From positions 1 to 64,000 of the forward strand of contig NZ_RZIJ01000030.1 in the NCBI RefSeq assembly GCF_003989665.1: a stretch of DNA of 64,000 bases, read 5' to 3'. The notes under the pieces are model-generated. The model made no database searches. It saw nothing but the letters and a program-made list of their open reading frames with translations, and had not been told where the DNA came from. The position numbers and the translations under genes were made by a program. Numbering within the stretch: the first letter of the stretch is position 1; every line of letters starts with the position of its first letter. This DNA is from Azospirillum doebereinerae (GTDB taxonomy: Bacteria; Pseudomonadota; Alphaproteobacteria; Azospirillales; Azospirillaceae). Of the stretch, positions 50,430-59,393 are shown piece by piece.

Positions 50430-52919
50430 ATGAATCGAGTCCACGGTAAGGCCGCTTCGCGCCGAACCGCCCACCGCCGCAGCGACATGCGTGTTGCGTC
50501 CGACGCCTCCGTTTCCGGCCTGCGCCCGGTCGCGGTGGCGGTTCATCTGGCCGGCGCCATGCTGGCGGGCGGCCTTTTGTTCGCGCCGGCCGCCCAGGCC
50601 CAGTCGGCGGTTGCGACTGGGACAGTCAACGCCAATGTGCCGGCAGGCCCTCTGGCCGATTCGCTGAATCGCTTCGCCACGCAGGCGGGGGTCGCCATCG
50701 CGGTGGACGCGGAGCAGGTCCGAGGCAAGACCGCGCCGGGGCTGAACGGTGCGACGACGGTGGAGGACGGTTTCCGCCGGCTGCTGGCGGGAAGCGGCTA
50801 CCAGATCGGACGCACGGCCTCGGGCTACACGCTGGTCGCGCAAGGCGCCGCGCCGGCCGCAGCGGCCGGTGGAACGGTGTTGCCGGCCCTGCAGGTCACG
50901 GCCAACTCCGCGCCGCTTCCGGGCGAACTCCAGCGTCCCTACGCCGGCGGTCAGGTGGCGCGGGGCGGCTCCCTGGGGCTGCTCGGCTCCCGGAACGTCA
51001 TGGACACGCCGTTCAGCACGGTCAACTACACCTCCCAGTTGATCGAGGACCAGCAGGCGCGCACGGCGGCCGACACGTTGATCAACGATTCGTCGGTGCG
51101 CACCACCACCGGCAGCAACGGTTTCGACGACACCTTCCAAATCCGCGGCTTCGCCGTTTCCGCCACCGACGTCGGCTTCAACGGCATGTACGGTCTGGTG
51201 TCGCAGAACCGCGTGCCGGCACAGATCATCGAACGCATCGAACTGCTCAAGGGACCCGGCGCGCTCGCCAACGGCATCAACCCCAGCGGCAGCATCGGCG
51301 GCGGCATCAACATCCTCAGCAAGCGCGCCGGCGACGAGCCCCTCACCCGCGTGACCACCACCTACCAGAGCGACGCCAACTTCGGTCTCAGCGTGGACAC
51401 GGGACGCCGCTTCGGAGAGAACAAGGAGTGGGGCGTCCGCTTCAACGGCCTGCTGCGCGGCGGCGAGGGCTCGATCGACGGCGGCGACGTGCGCACCGGC
51501 CTCGGGTCGCTGGGGGTGGACTACCGGGGTGAGCGCGTGCGCTGGTCGCTCGACGCCATCGTGCAGCGCGACAGCACGGATAATTTCCGTCCGCAGATCA
51601 GCCTCCTGCCCACCACGACCGCCATCCCGTCACCGCCGGACGCGCGGAGCAACTGGTATCCGGGCACGACGCTGGTCCAGAAGGACACGACGGTCGCCTC
51701 GAACATCGAGTTCGACGTGACCGACTGGCTGACCGTCTACGCGGGCCTCGGCTATCGTGACGGCTCCAACGATCAGGTCTTCCCGTCCTCCACCACGGCC
51801 GTCAACGCGCTCGGCAATTTCGTGGTCCGCAACGCCTACTACGACTCCTACACCGAGACGACCAGCGGCATGGCCGGAACGCGCTTGCGCTTCGACACGG
51901 GGCCCGTCCACCACTCGGTCAACGTCGCCTTCACCGGTTTCCAGCAGGAAGGCGGCAACGCCTACATCCAATCGGCCGGCAGCGCCGCGAGCAACATCTA
52001 CCGGCCCTCGCGGCTTCCCGTCATCACCGCCGCGCGCACGGACCCGAGGAAGGCGTCCGAAACGACGCTGACCAGCGTCGCGGTGGCCGACACGATGTCC
52101 TTCCTGGACGATCGCATCCTGTTGACGCTGGGCGTGCGCGACCAGAACGTGACCGTGAAGAGCTACAACACGGCCACCGGCGCGCTGACCAGCAAATACG
52201 ACGCCAGCGCGACGACGCCGCTGGCCGGCTTGGTGGTCAAGCCGCTGGACTACGTCTCGCTCTACGCGAACTACGCCGAGGGGCTGACGCGCGGCACCAT
52301 CGTCGGCGCCGGCTACGCCAACACCGGCGCGGTGCTCGCCCCGTACAAGTCCAAGCAGTACGAGGCCGGCGTCAAGGTCGATTGGGGCACCCTCACGACC
52401 ACGGCGGCGGTCTTCCAGGTGTCCAAGCCGAACTCGGTCCGCACGGCCTCCAACGATCTGGCCTATGACGGCGAGCAGCGCAACCGCGGCCTGGAACTCT
52501 CCGCCTATGGCGAGATCCTGCCCGGCCTGCGCGCCATGGCCAGCGCGACCTTCCTGAAGCCGGAGCTGACCCGCACGGCCGTCGCGGCCGAACAGGGCAA
52601 CGACGCGGCCGGCGTGCCGGACAAGACCTTCTCCGGCGGCCTCGACTGGACCACGCCGTGGGTGCCCGAACTGTCGCTCAACGGGCGGGTGATCCACACC
52701 TCGGGGTCCTACCTGACCGCCGCCAACACCTTGCGCTTCGACAGTTGGACCCGCGTCGACATCGGCGCCCGCTACAACACCGAGGTGGGTGGCAAGCCGG
52801 TCGCGCTGCGCGCCAACGTCGATAACCTGTTCGATAAGAACTACTGGCTCACGACCGGCACCTACGTGACCGTCGGCGCGCCGCGCACCGTGGTGCTGTC
52901 CGCCTCCGTCGATTTCTGA
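50430..52919 (+). CDS. TonB-dependent siderophore receptor with signalling (STN) domain
   Basis: 829-residue outer membrane receptor. A signal peptide (about 35-58, ending in AAQAQ) is followed by a secretin/TonB N-terminal signalling domain (ADSLNRFATQAGVAIAVDAE..., about 70-120), a plug domain (LLGSRNVMDTPFSTVNYTS, IERIELLKGPGAL) and a 22-strand barrel ending in aromatic VVLSASVDF. The signalling domain implies contact with an FecR-like anti-sigma factor, but no fecI/fecR pair is next to it. Similar to ferrichrome/coprogen-type receptors (FhuE/FpvA class). GAGGA precedes the ATG and a Fur box lies upstream. Confidence 0.94.
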   Translation: MNRVHGKAASRRTAHRRSDMRVASDASVSGLRPVAVAVHLAGAMLAGGLLFAPAAQAQSAVATGTVNANVPAGPLADSLNRFATQAGVAIAVDAEQVRGKTAPGLNGATTVEDGFRRLLAGSGYQIGRTASGYTLVAQGAAPAAAAGGTVLPALQVTANSAPLPGELQRPYAGGQVARGGSLGLLGSRNVMDTPFSTVNYTSQLIEDQQARTAADTLINDSSVRTTTGSNGFDDTFQIRGFAVSATDVGFNGMYGLVSQNRVPAQIIERIELLKGPGALANGINPSGSIGGGINILSKRAGDEPLTRVTTTYQSDANFGLSVDTGRRFGENKEWGVRFNGLLRGGEGSIDGGDVRTGLGSLGVDYRGERVRWSLDAIVQRDSTDNFRPQISLLPTTTAIPSPPDARSNWYPGTTLVQKDTTVASNIEFDVTDWLTVYAGLGYRDGSNDQVFPSSTTAVNALGNFVVRNAYYDSYTETTSGMAGTRLRFDTGPVHHSVNVAFTGFQQEGGNAYIQSAGSAASNIYRPSRLPVITAARTDPRKASETTLTSVAVADTMSFLDDRILLTLGVRDQNVTVKSYNTATGALTSKYDASATTPLAGLVVKPLDYVSLYANYAEGLTRGTIVGAGYANTGAVLAPYKSKQYEAGVKVDWGTLTTTAAVFQVSKPNSVRTASNDLAYDGEQRNRGLELSAYGEILPGLRAMASATFLKPELTRTAVAAEQGNDAAGVPDKTFSGGLDWTTPWVPELSLNGRVIHTSGSYLTAANTLRFDSWTRVDIGARYNTEVGGKPVALRANVDNLFDKNYWLTTGTYVTVGAPRTVVLSASVDF

Positions 52920-52947
52920 CGCCCCACATTTTCCGGTTGGATTTGCC

Positions 52948-53676
52948 ATGACCAAACTTTCCATCGCCCTCGCCGCCGCGCTGAGCTTCGCCCTGCCGGC
53001 GCAGGCCCACCAGATCTGGATCGAGCAGCCCGACGGCGGAAACGCGACGGTCCGCTTCGGGGAGTTCGGCGAGAACCTCCGCGAAGCCTCGCCCGGCCTG
53101 CTCGACAAGTTCGTCAAGCCGGCCGGCACGCTGGTCTCCGCCAAGGGCGAGCAGAAGGCCGACGCCGCCAAGGCCGCCGACGGCTTCACCCTGCCCTTCA
53201 AGGCGGCCGGCGGCGAGAGCATCGTCGCCGAGGACGCGCAATATCCGCTCTACACCTGGAAGCAGGGCGACAAGGACACCACCAACTGGTTCCACCCCGC
53301 CGCGCGCCTGATCACCGGCTTCGCCGAGCAGCCGCCCAAGCTGGCGCTGGATCTGGTGCCCGCCGGCAAGCCGGGGCAATTCAAGCTGTTCTTCAAGGGC
53401 CAGCCCAAGGCCAAGACCAAGGTGGCGCTGGTCACCCAGTCGGGCTGGGCCAAGGAAGGCCACACCGACGAGCAGGGGCTCGTCGAGTTCGACATGCCTT
53501 GGAAGGGCACCTACGTGGCCGAGGTCAGCCTCAACGAACGCACCCCCGGCGAGCGTCCGGGCGCGAACGGTGCGGAGAAGTACGACGGCGTGAGCTACGT
53601 CACCACGGTGACCTACGTCCACGCCGACGGCTTGGCGCCGGTCCCCGCTGGGCCGGCGGCAGCGCCCGGCAAATGA
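52948..53676 (+). CDS. DUF4198 periplasmic protein
   Basis: 242 residues with a signal peptide (about 1-20, AQA-H). The mature N-terminus HQIWIEQPDGGNATVRFGEFGENLRE and the C-terminal region with KGTYVAEV are typical of DUF4198, beta-sandwich proteins often found in metal uptake operons. It lies 28 bases after the receptor gene, within the iron operon. It may bind a metal through the mature N-terminal His (inference). Stop overlaps the next start. Confidence 0.88.
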   Translation: MTKLSIALAAALSFALPAQAHQIWIEQPDGGNATVRFGEFGENLREASPGLLDKFVKPAGTLVSAKGEQKADAAKAADGFTLPFKAAGGESIVAEDAQYPLYTWKQGDKDTTNWFHPAARLITGFAEQPPKLALDLVPAGKPGQFKLFFKGQPKAKTKVALVTQSGWAKEGHTDEQGLVEFDMPWKGTYVAEVSLNERTPGERPGANGAEKYDGVSYVTTVTYVHADGLAPVPAGPAAAPGK

Positions 53677-53954
53677 TCTCCGTGGCCGGTAGGGTCCGCA
53701 ACGTCGGGCCGCTTCTCTCGCGCATCGCCGCCGCCCTGTTCGGCGGTTATGCGCTGGCCGCGCTCGCCAGCGTGGCGGTGCTGGCGTTGCCCATGAGCAA
53801 GCCGCAGGCCGTGCTCACGGGCATGCTGGCAAGCTTCGCGATCTACGCCGGGGCGGTGATCTGGGTCTTCGCGGTGCGCAGCGCGCTCCGCGCCTGGACC
53901 GGCCTTCTTGTCGTGGCCGCGCCGCTGCTGCTGGCGGCGTGGTCGGTCTGGTAA
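53673..53954 (+). CDS. DUF3649 small membrane protein
   Basis: 93 residues with three hydrophobic segments (about 15-40, 45-66 and 72-92). Its size, place and the LFGGYALAALASVAVLALP and FAIYAGAVIWVFA patterns correspond to the DUF3649 family found in iron-reductase operons beside PepSY and DUF3325 proteins. The ATG overlaps the stop of the DUF4198 gene by 4 bases. Confidence 0.85.
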   Translation: MISVAGRVRNVGPLLSRIAAALFGGYALAALASVAVLALPMSKPQAVLTGMLASFAIYAGAVIWVFAVRSALRAWTGLLVVAAPLLLAAWSVW

Positions 53955-53968
53955 CGAGGAGCGCCGCT

Positions 53969-55600
53969 GTGAAAACGGTCCAAGAGCCGCGCCCCGCCGG
54001 CCAAGGCATCCGCCAGAGCATGTCCGACCTGCACACCTGGGTCGGACTTCTGCTCGGCTGGGTTCTCTACGCCATGTTCCTCACCGGGACCGTGGCCTAT
54101 TTCAAGGACGAGCTGTCCCAATGGATGCGCCCCGAGCTGGCGCACCAAACCGAATTGCCCGATCAAGCGGTGGTGGCCCAGCGCATCGCCGACGAGCTCG
54201 GCACCGTCGCGCCCGGCAGCCCGCAATGGAGCATGCGCCTGCCGGACGGGCGCAACAACAGCGTCTACGCCTTCTGGCGCACCGCCACGGGCACACCGGG
54301 CCAGCGCGGCTTCGGCGAGGCCAACTTCGACCCCGCCACCGGGCAGAAGGTGACCGCGCGCGACACGCTGGGCGGCGACTTCTTCTACCGCTTCCACTTC
54401 CAGTTCCACTACATGCCGGTGATCTGGGGGCGGTGGATCGCGGGCGTCGCGGCCATGTTCATGCTCGTGGCCATCGTCAGCGGCGTCATCACGCACAAGA
54501 AGATCTTCGTCGACTTCTTCACCTTCCGCTGGGGCAAGGGACAGCGCTCGTGGCTCGACGCGCACAACGCGGTGTCGGTGTTCGGGCTGCCCTTCCACTT
54601 CATGATCACCTACACCGGTCTGGTCACGTTGATGGCGCTGTACATGCCGTGGGGCGAGCAGGCGGCGTTCAAGACGCCGGCCGAGCGCCAGCAGCTCAAC
54701 GCCGAACTCAGCGCCTTCATCCAGCCGGGCAAGCCCAGCGGGCAGGCGGCACCGCTGGCTTCGGTCGAGGCGATGGTGCGGCAGGCCCAGGAACGCTGGG
54801 GCCGCGACAACGTCGGCCGCGTCACCGCCACCCATCCCGGCGACGCGGCGGCGCGGGTGGCCGTGGCGCGCGGAGAGGCCGGCCGCGTCTCCATGAGCCC
54901 ACAATACCTGGAATTCGAAGGCACCACCGGCCGGCTGTTGGCGGTCCACGAGGGCGTCGGGGCGGCGGCCGAGACTCGCGGCGTGCTCTACGCGCTGCAT
55001 CTGGGGCGCTTCAGCGACAGCGTGACGCGCTGGCTGTACTTCCTGGTCAGCCTCGCGGGCACGGCCATGGTGGGCACCGGGCTCGTGATGTGGATCGTGA
55101 AGCGGCGGCAGAAGCTGCCCGATCCGGAACGGCCCCATGTCGGCTTCCACATCGTGGAGCGGCTGAACATCGTGACCATCGCCGGCCTGTCGGTCGCCAT
55201 GACCGGGTTCCTGTGGGCCAACCGCCTGCTGCCTCAGGATCTCGTGGCGCGCGCCAACTGGGAGATCCACGTTTTCTTCATCGTCTGGCTGTTGACGCTG
55301 GCGCACGCCGTGCTGCGTCCGGCCAAGAAAGCCTGGGTCGAGCAGCTGTGGGCGGCGACCGCGCTGCTGGCGCTGCTGCCCATCCTCAACGCGGTCACCA
55401 CGCAACGGCCGCTGTGGCACAGCCTGGTCGAAGGCGACTGGGTGTTCGCCGGCACGGATCTCATGTGCTGGGTGCTGGCCGGGCTCCACGCGGCGTTGGC
55501 GATACGCACGGCCAGGCACCGGCCCAAGCTTCGATCCACGCGCAAGCCGAGCCGGGAGCCCGTGACCACCAGCGCCACGCTGCGCAAAGGAGAAGCATGA
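53969..55600 (+). CDS. PepSY-domain inner membrane protein (siderophore iron reductase type)
   Basis: 543 residues. About five membrane segments (for example VGLLLGWVLYAMFLTGTVAYF, ALHLGRFSDSVTRWLYFLVSLAGTAMV) and periplasmic PepSY-associated regions. Conserved His residues in LHTWVGLLLG, FHFQFHYMP and HNAVSVFGLPFHFMITYTG are likely heme ligands of a cytochrome b-like core. Members reduce Fe(III)-siderophores to release iron. GTG start with CGAGGAG upstream; the earlier in-frame stretch overlaps the preceding gene. Overlaps DUF3325 gene by 4 bases. Confidence 0.9.
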   Translation: MKTVQEPRPAGQGIRQSMSDLHTWVGLLLGWVLYAMFLTGTVAYFKDELSQWMRPELAHQTELPDQAVVAQRIADELGTVAPGSPQWSMRLPDGRNNSVYAFWRTATGTPGQRGFGEANFDPATGQKVTARDTLGGDFFYRFHFQFHYMPVIWGRWIAGVAAMFMLVAIVSGVITHKKIFVDFFTFRWGKGQRSWLDAHNAVSVFGLPFHFMITYTGLVTLMALYMPWGEQAAFKTPAERQQLNAELSAFIQPGKPSGQAAPLASVEAMVRQAQERWGRDNVGRVTATHPGDAAARVAVARGEAGRVSMSPQYLEFEGTTGRLLAVHEGVGAAAETRGVLYALHLGRFSDSVTRWLYFLVSLAGTAMVGTGLVMWIVKRRQKLPDPERPHVGFHIVERLNIVTIAGLSVAMTGFLWANRLLPQDLVARANWEIHVFFIVWLLTLAHAVLRPAKKAWVEQLWAATALLALLPILNAVTTQRPLWHSLVEGDWVFAGTDLMCWVLAGLHAALAIRTARHRPKLRSTRKPSREPVTTSATLRKGEA

Positions 55601-55890
55601 GTCACCCACTGTCTTTCATGCTGTGCTTGGCGGGCTTCACCGCGCTGGCTTTCGCGATGGATCGCCAGCAGCACGACCTCATCGGACGGTCGCTGCCGGC
55701 GTCCGTCACACGCGCCCTGCGCATCGCCGGGGCCTGCGCTCTGCTGCTGGCGCTGGGCGTTCTCGTTGCTTGGCAGGGTTGGGGGCTTGGCCTCGTGATG
55801 TTCAGCGGCCACACCAGCTTGACCGCCGGCATCGTGCACGTCACGCTCATCGGATCGGCAAGGGTGTATGCACGCGCATCGAAGCACTGA
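55597..55890 (+). CDS. DUF3325 small membrane protein
   Basis: 97 residues with three hydrophobic segments (about 5-20, 40-62, 70-88). The MDRQQHDLIGRSLP motif after the first segment is typical of DUF3325, a partner of PepSY and DUF3649 proteins. Last gene of the iron operon; AAAGGAGAAGC lies before the ATG. Confidence 0.87.
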   Translation: MSHPLSFMLCLAGFTALAFAMDRQQHDLIGRSLPASVTRALRIAGACALLLALGVLVAWQGWGLGLVMFSGHTSLTAGIVHVTLIGSARVYARASKH

Positions 55891-55925
55891 TCAGATGAAA
55901 CGGTTCGCGGCTGGCCTCCCTTCGC

Positions 55926-56020
55926 CACAGCCATCACGTCGGCTTCGAGCGGTTGTCGCGGATGCTCCAGGAACTGTTCGGGCTGACCACTCCGAAGGCG
56001 CCAACGGCTTCCGATGAACC
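55926..56020 (+). pseudogene. remnant of an IS66-type transposase
   Basis: A short in-frame piece reads HHVGFERLSRMLQELFGLT and continues, after a one-base frameshift, as SEGAN. IS66-family transposases have the pattern (Y/F)xRLxxxxxxLFGLxISEGA at this position, so this is a decayed piece of a TnpC-like gene. No intact transposase, tnpA/tnpB or inverted repeats are present. Confidence 0.55.
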
Positions 56021-56367
56021 TGGAGGCCGGGCGTGCATGCCGGCTATCGATCCGTCAGCGGGACCGCTCGCTTGCAAGGCCAGTCCGCCTGGAACGCCAT
56101 CCAAGACCTCGTCGATGGCACCTTCGCCCTCGCCTGAACACCAGCGTTGCCAGCCACGTGAGCGATTACGGAGGAACAGCCCCATCGCAAAAAATATTTC
56201 CATCGAAAAGACATCAGATGAAATGTCTTAGCACCTTCATTTTGATGAAATCAGAAATGTTTCGATGTAATATCGATTCATATATTTATATTTTCCTTAT
56301 TGATAAAATATTTAATGTAATACGCTCTGAAAGTCCTTATATATTATTTAAGTTCAGGAGATAAAAC
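56021..56367. other. intergenic region with AT-rich half
   Basis: The first part (to about 56160) has ordinary GC content and may be further transposon debris. From about 56195 to 56360 it becomes very AT-rich (for example TATATTTATATTTTCC), ending in the promoter and ribosome site of the small gene at 56368. No gene is visible. Confidence 0.5.
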
Positions 56368-56688
56368 ATGAAGAATTCAGATAGCACGTCCTATATATAC
56401 CGATACAGCGTTGCCGAGGGAAACGTAAGCGAACTTAGCGGACAACTCCTGATCCTCAATCAGGATATCGGGCATTTTCGCAGCCGCGGCACGTCGCCGG
56501 CGATGATGGCATCCATGATCGCGCGCATCGGCGAGATCGAAACGGCGATTGCGCGTGCGACAATCCTACAGGATCAAAAGCGTCTCCAGAGCAAGCCCGC
56601 TGTCGCGTCCAACGCGGCTCCGGTTTCGGACCGCGGCCGGGCCGGGCAGGATTTCTTGGCAAGCCCGGCCGGACGACACGGGTCCTGA
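56368..56688 (+). CDS. hypothetical 106-residue protein
   Basis: I do not recognise it. TTCAGGAGATAAAAC gives an excellent ribosome site. The first half is a mixed helical part (YRYSVAEGNVSELSGQLLIL, then MIARIGEIETAIARATILQD), the second half is Ser/Ala/Arg-rich and may be disordered. The beginning uses AT-rich codons (AAT, TCA, TAT, ATA), unlike the neighbours, which together with the AT-rich upstream DNA and the IS remnant hints at acquired DNA. Confidence 0.55.
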   Translation: MKNSDSTSYIYRYSVAEGNVSELSGQLLILNQDIGHFRSRGTSPAMMASMIARIGEIETAIARATILQDQKRLQSKPAVASNAAPVSDRGRAGQDFLASPAGRHGS

Positions 56689-56989
56689 CACCGGAAAGGA
56701 CGGTTACGCTGCCGCTTCGAACAGGAACTCGCGGGCCGGATGAATGACCGGATCCTCATCTGGACGTTGGCTCATAGCCAACGAGGTGGCGCAACTCATT
56801 TCGACAGCCTCGTGAGCCGTTGCATGTCGTCGTCCTGCGCCGCCATCTCGTAACCTTCCCCTTCGAGAAAGTCCCTGTTCGCCGGCCGAAACGGAACCAC
56901 CGTCCGCCCTGTTGAGCCTATGGACCGAGACGGGCTGGACACCCGCAGAGGCGGGAGGTCGCCACGTCTCACGTTCCGGAGGAACTTTC
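56689..56989. other. intergenic region, no clear gene
   Basis: Roughly 300 bases ahead of the alcohol dehydrogenase. A minus-strand frame of about 30 codons (ending near 56704) and another of about 35 codons (ending near 56800) exist, but neither has a good ribosome site. I see no promoter strong enough to call. Confidence 0.4.
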
Positions 56990-58162
56990 ATGAGAGCGTT
57001 GGTTTGGCACGGCACTGCCGACATCCGTTGCGACACGGTTCCCGACCCCGGCCTTGAACATCCGCGCGACGCCATCGTCAAGGTGACGTCCTGCGCCATC
57101 TGCGGCTCCGACCTGCATCTCTACGACCACTTCATGCCCGGCATGGAGAAGGGCGACATCATGGGCCATGAGTTCATGGGCGAGGTCGTCGAGGTCGGCA
57201 GCGAAGCCAAGAGCGCGCTGAAGGTCGGCGAGCGGGTCGTCGTCCCCTTCACCATCTGGTGCGGCGACTGCGACCAGTGCAAACGCGGCAACTATTCGGT
57301 CTGCGAGCGCTCCAACCGCAACAAGGCGACAGCCGACAAGCTGTTCGGCCACACCACCGCCGGCCTGTTCGGCTACACCCACCTGACCGGCGGCTACGCC
57401 GGCGGCCAAGCCGAATATGTCCGGGTGCCCTTCGCCGACCGCACCCACGTGAAGATCCCTTCGGGGCTGAGCGACGAGCAGGTGCTGTTCCTGGGCGACA
57501 TCTTCCCGACCGGCTGGCAGGCGGCGGCGCAGTGCGACATCCAGCCCACCGACACGGTGGCAGTGTGGGGCTGCGGCCCGGTCGGCCAGATGACCATCCG
57601 CAGCGCGCTTCTTCTGGGCGCCAAGCAGGTCATCGCCATCGACCGTGTGCCCGAACGCCTGTCGATGGCCAAGGCCGGCGGCGCCGTCACCATCAATTTC
57701 GCGGAGGAGAGCGTCGTCGAGCGGTTGAACGAGCTGACCGACGGCAAGGGACCCGAGAAATGCATCGACGCGGTCGGCATGGAGGCGCACGCCACCGCCA
57801 CGCTGGATTCGTTGTACGACCGGGCCAAGCAGGCGCTGATGTTGGAGAGCGACCGGGCGCATGTGCTGCGCGAGATGATCTACGTCTGCCGCCCAGCCGG
57901 CACGCTGTCGGTCCCCGGCGTCTACGGCGGGCTAATCGACAAGTTCCCGTTCGGCATGTCGATGAACAAGGGTCTGACGTGGCGGATGGGCCAGACCAAC
58001 GTCAACCGTTGGACCGACGATCTGCTGAACCGCATCCAGGAAGGGCAGATCGACCCGTCCTTCGTCATCACCCACACCGTGGGCCTCGATCAGGGACCGG
58101 AGATGTACAAGACATTCCGCGACAAACAGGACGGCTGCATCAAGGTCGTGCTCAAGCCTTAA
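56990..58162 (+). CDS. zinc-dependent alcohol dehydrogenase (formaldehyde dehydrogenase-like)
   Basis: 390 residues, medium-chain dehydrogenase. Catalytic zinc ligands C38 (CAICGSDLH) with H60 and E61 (GHEF); structural zinc cysteines C91, C94, C97 and C105 (CGDCDQCKRGNYSVC). The NAD-binding fold has VAVWGCGPVGQM. The FGHTTAGLFGYTHLTGGYAGG and PFGMSMNKGLT segments match the long-chain, glutathione-independent formaldehyde dehydrogenase-like group. GGAGGAAC precedes the ATG. A membrane protein gene follows 11 bases later, probably co-transcribed. Confidence 0.93.
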   Translation: MRALVWHGTADIRCDTVPDPGLEHPRDAIVKVTSCAICGSDLHLYDHFMPGMEKGDIMGHEFMGEVVEVGSEAKSALKVGERVVVPFTIWCGDCDQCKRGNYSVCERSNRNKATADKLFGHTTAGLFGYTHLTGGYAGGQAEYVRVPFADRTHVKIPSGLSDEQVLFLGDIFPTGWQAAAQCDIQPTDTVAVWGCGPVGQMTIRSALLLGAKQVIAIDRVPERLSMAKAGGAVTINFAEESVVERLNELTDGKGPEKCIDAVGMEAHATATLDSLYDRAKQALMLESDRAHVLREMIYVCRPAGTLSVPGVYGGLIDKFPFGMSMNKGLTWRMGQTNVNRWTDDLLNRIQEGQIDPSFVITHTVGLDQGPEMYKTFRDKQDGCIKVVLKP

Positions 58163-58173
58163 GGGGACAAGTC

Positions 58174-58701
58174 ATGGCCTATTATCGCAGAGGATCCTCC
58201 GCTGACGCGATGGCGCGTGGCATGGGCTGGTTCAGCCTCGGGTTCGGAGCGGCCGAACTGGTGGCCGGTCGCGGCATCGCCCGTTGGCTGGGGATGGAGC
58301 AACACACTGGCCTGATCCGTGCCTATGGGGTGCGGGAGATCACCGCCGGCGTTGGGCTGCTGGCGATGGGCGATCCCAAGCCGTGGATGTGGGCGCGCGT
58401 CGCCGGTGACGTGCTCGACATCGCCACCTTGGCGACCGGGCTCAACGACGACAATCCGCGACGACGCAATGTCGAGCTTGCGCTCGGTGCGGTGGCGGTG
58501 GCGACGGCGCTCGACGTGCTCGGCAGCGGGATGCTGCATCGGGAGGAAGAGGAAGCCCTGACACCGCCGCACGACTACAGCGACCGCAGCGGCCTGCCCC
58601 GCGCGCCGGACGCCATGCGCGGCAGCGCCAAGGACGCGCCGATCCCGGACGAACTGCGGACCCCGAAAATCCTCCAGTTCCATCCGATTGGAATGGGGTG
58701 A
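58174..58701 (+). CDS. membrane protein, unknown function
   Basis: 175 residues with three to four hydrophobic segments in the first 130 residues (GWFSLGFGAAELVAGRGIA, IRAYGVREITAGVGLLAMG, ARVAGDVLDIATLATGL, VELALGAVAVATALDVLGSG). The GLIRAYGVREITAGVGLL and WARVAGDVLDIATL segments recur as the N-terminal half of some SRPBCC fusion proteins. The C-terminal 45 residues are hydrophilic. It is transcribed with the alcohol dehydrogenase. Function unknown. Confidence 0.75.
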   Translation: MAYYRRGSSADAMARGMGWFSLGFGAAELVAGRGIARWLGMEQHTGLIRAYGVREITAGVGLLAMGDPKPWMWARVAGDVLDIATLATGLNDDNPRRRNVELALGAVAVATALDVLGSGMLHREEEEALTPPHDYSDRSGLPRAPDAMRGSAKDAPIPDELRTPKILQFHPIGMG

Positions 58702-59393
58702 ACCAATCCGCCGATGCAGACGGTGCCGGTTGAAGCCTACAGCTTTTGCCGGCAGTTCGGCAGCGCCATCATGACGAAAATCTTTGATAATTGGACTACG
58801 TTTTGAAAAAACGAAAAATATCCAAGCTTATAAAGCGATAAACCGATCATATTATTTATTATATGAAATCATATCTTCAATTCAATTGGGAAATTCTCAA
58901 AAATTCTTGGGAATTCTATATTTTTTCCTGAATCCATTCGGAATTTCGATATTTTGTTTCTTTTTAATTTAGGAGAATCCGTCTCTAATCATCGATGTCC
59001 TTGACAGCAATTCCAGCAAGGCGCTTACGCTGTTTACACAGAACACCGCTTACGTTGGTCATCGTACTGTATGGCGATCTGGCGACGATGCTCAGCTTCG
59101 CGGCGCATACGAAAAAGCCCGATCTCAGTAGGGAGACCGGGCTTTCCTGCGATCCGGCATTGCCTGAGCGTGCCACCTGCCGCTGTTTCAACGCGCCCGA
59201 CCCGGCCAAGCCCCATTCAACGACACCGCCATGTCAATCGGCTGCCGTCGTAGGGCAGCACCACCGGCACCGTCAACTTGTTGGCCCTTCCGTTGCCTGG
59301 GCTGGCGGATCGGGCATCGCTGAATAAGGGTCCGTTGGTGCGGGCCTCCACCCACAGAACAGGGTCAAATCAATGGCCCCTGTGTCCGGACGA
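58702..59393. other. long intergenic region with AT-rich core
   Basis: About 690 bases between convergent genes. The part from about 58780 to 58980 is strikingly AT-rich. The rest contains one strong hairpin (listed separately) but no frame with a ribosome site. A TTGACA at 59001 with TACGCT about 19 bases later could be a promoter for a short RNA, but support is thin. Confidence 0.5.
59112..59145 (-). terminator. terminator for the minus-strand TPR operon
   Basis: AAAGCCCG-A-TCTC and GAGA-C-CGGGCTTT pair over 12 bases with one mismatch and a 6-base loop. On the minus strand the stem is followed by a T-run (GGGCTTTTTC). It lies about 250 bases beyond the end of the TPR/glycosyltransferase gene. 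On plus the T-run is only three bases. Confidence 0.7.

Noticed and set aside
59001..59145. Possible plus-strand small RNA gene: TTGACA promoter-like element and a hairpin about 110 bases later
   Set aside because: The -10 element is poor and spaced by about 19 bases, and the hairpin has its T-run on the minus side, so it fits a terminator for the minus-strand TPR operon better.
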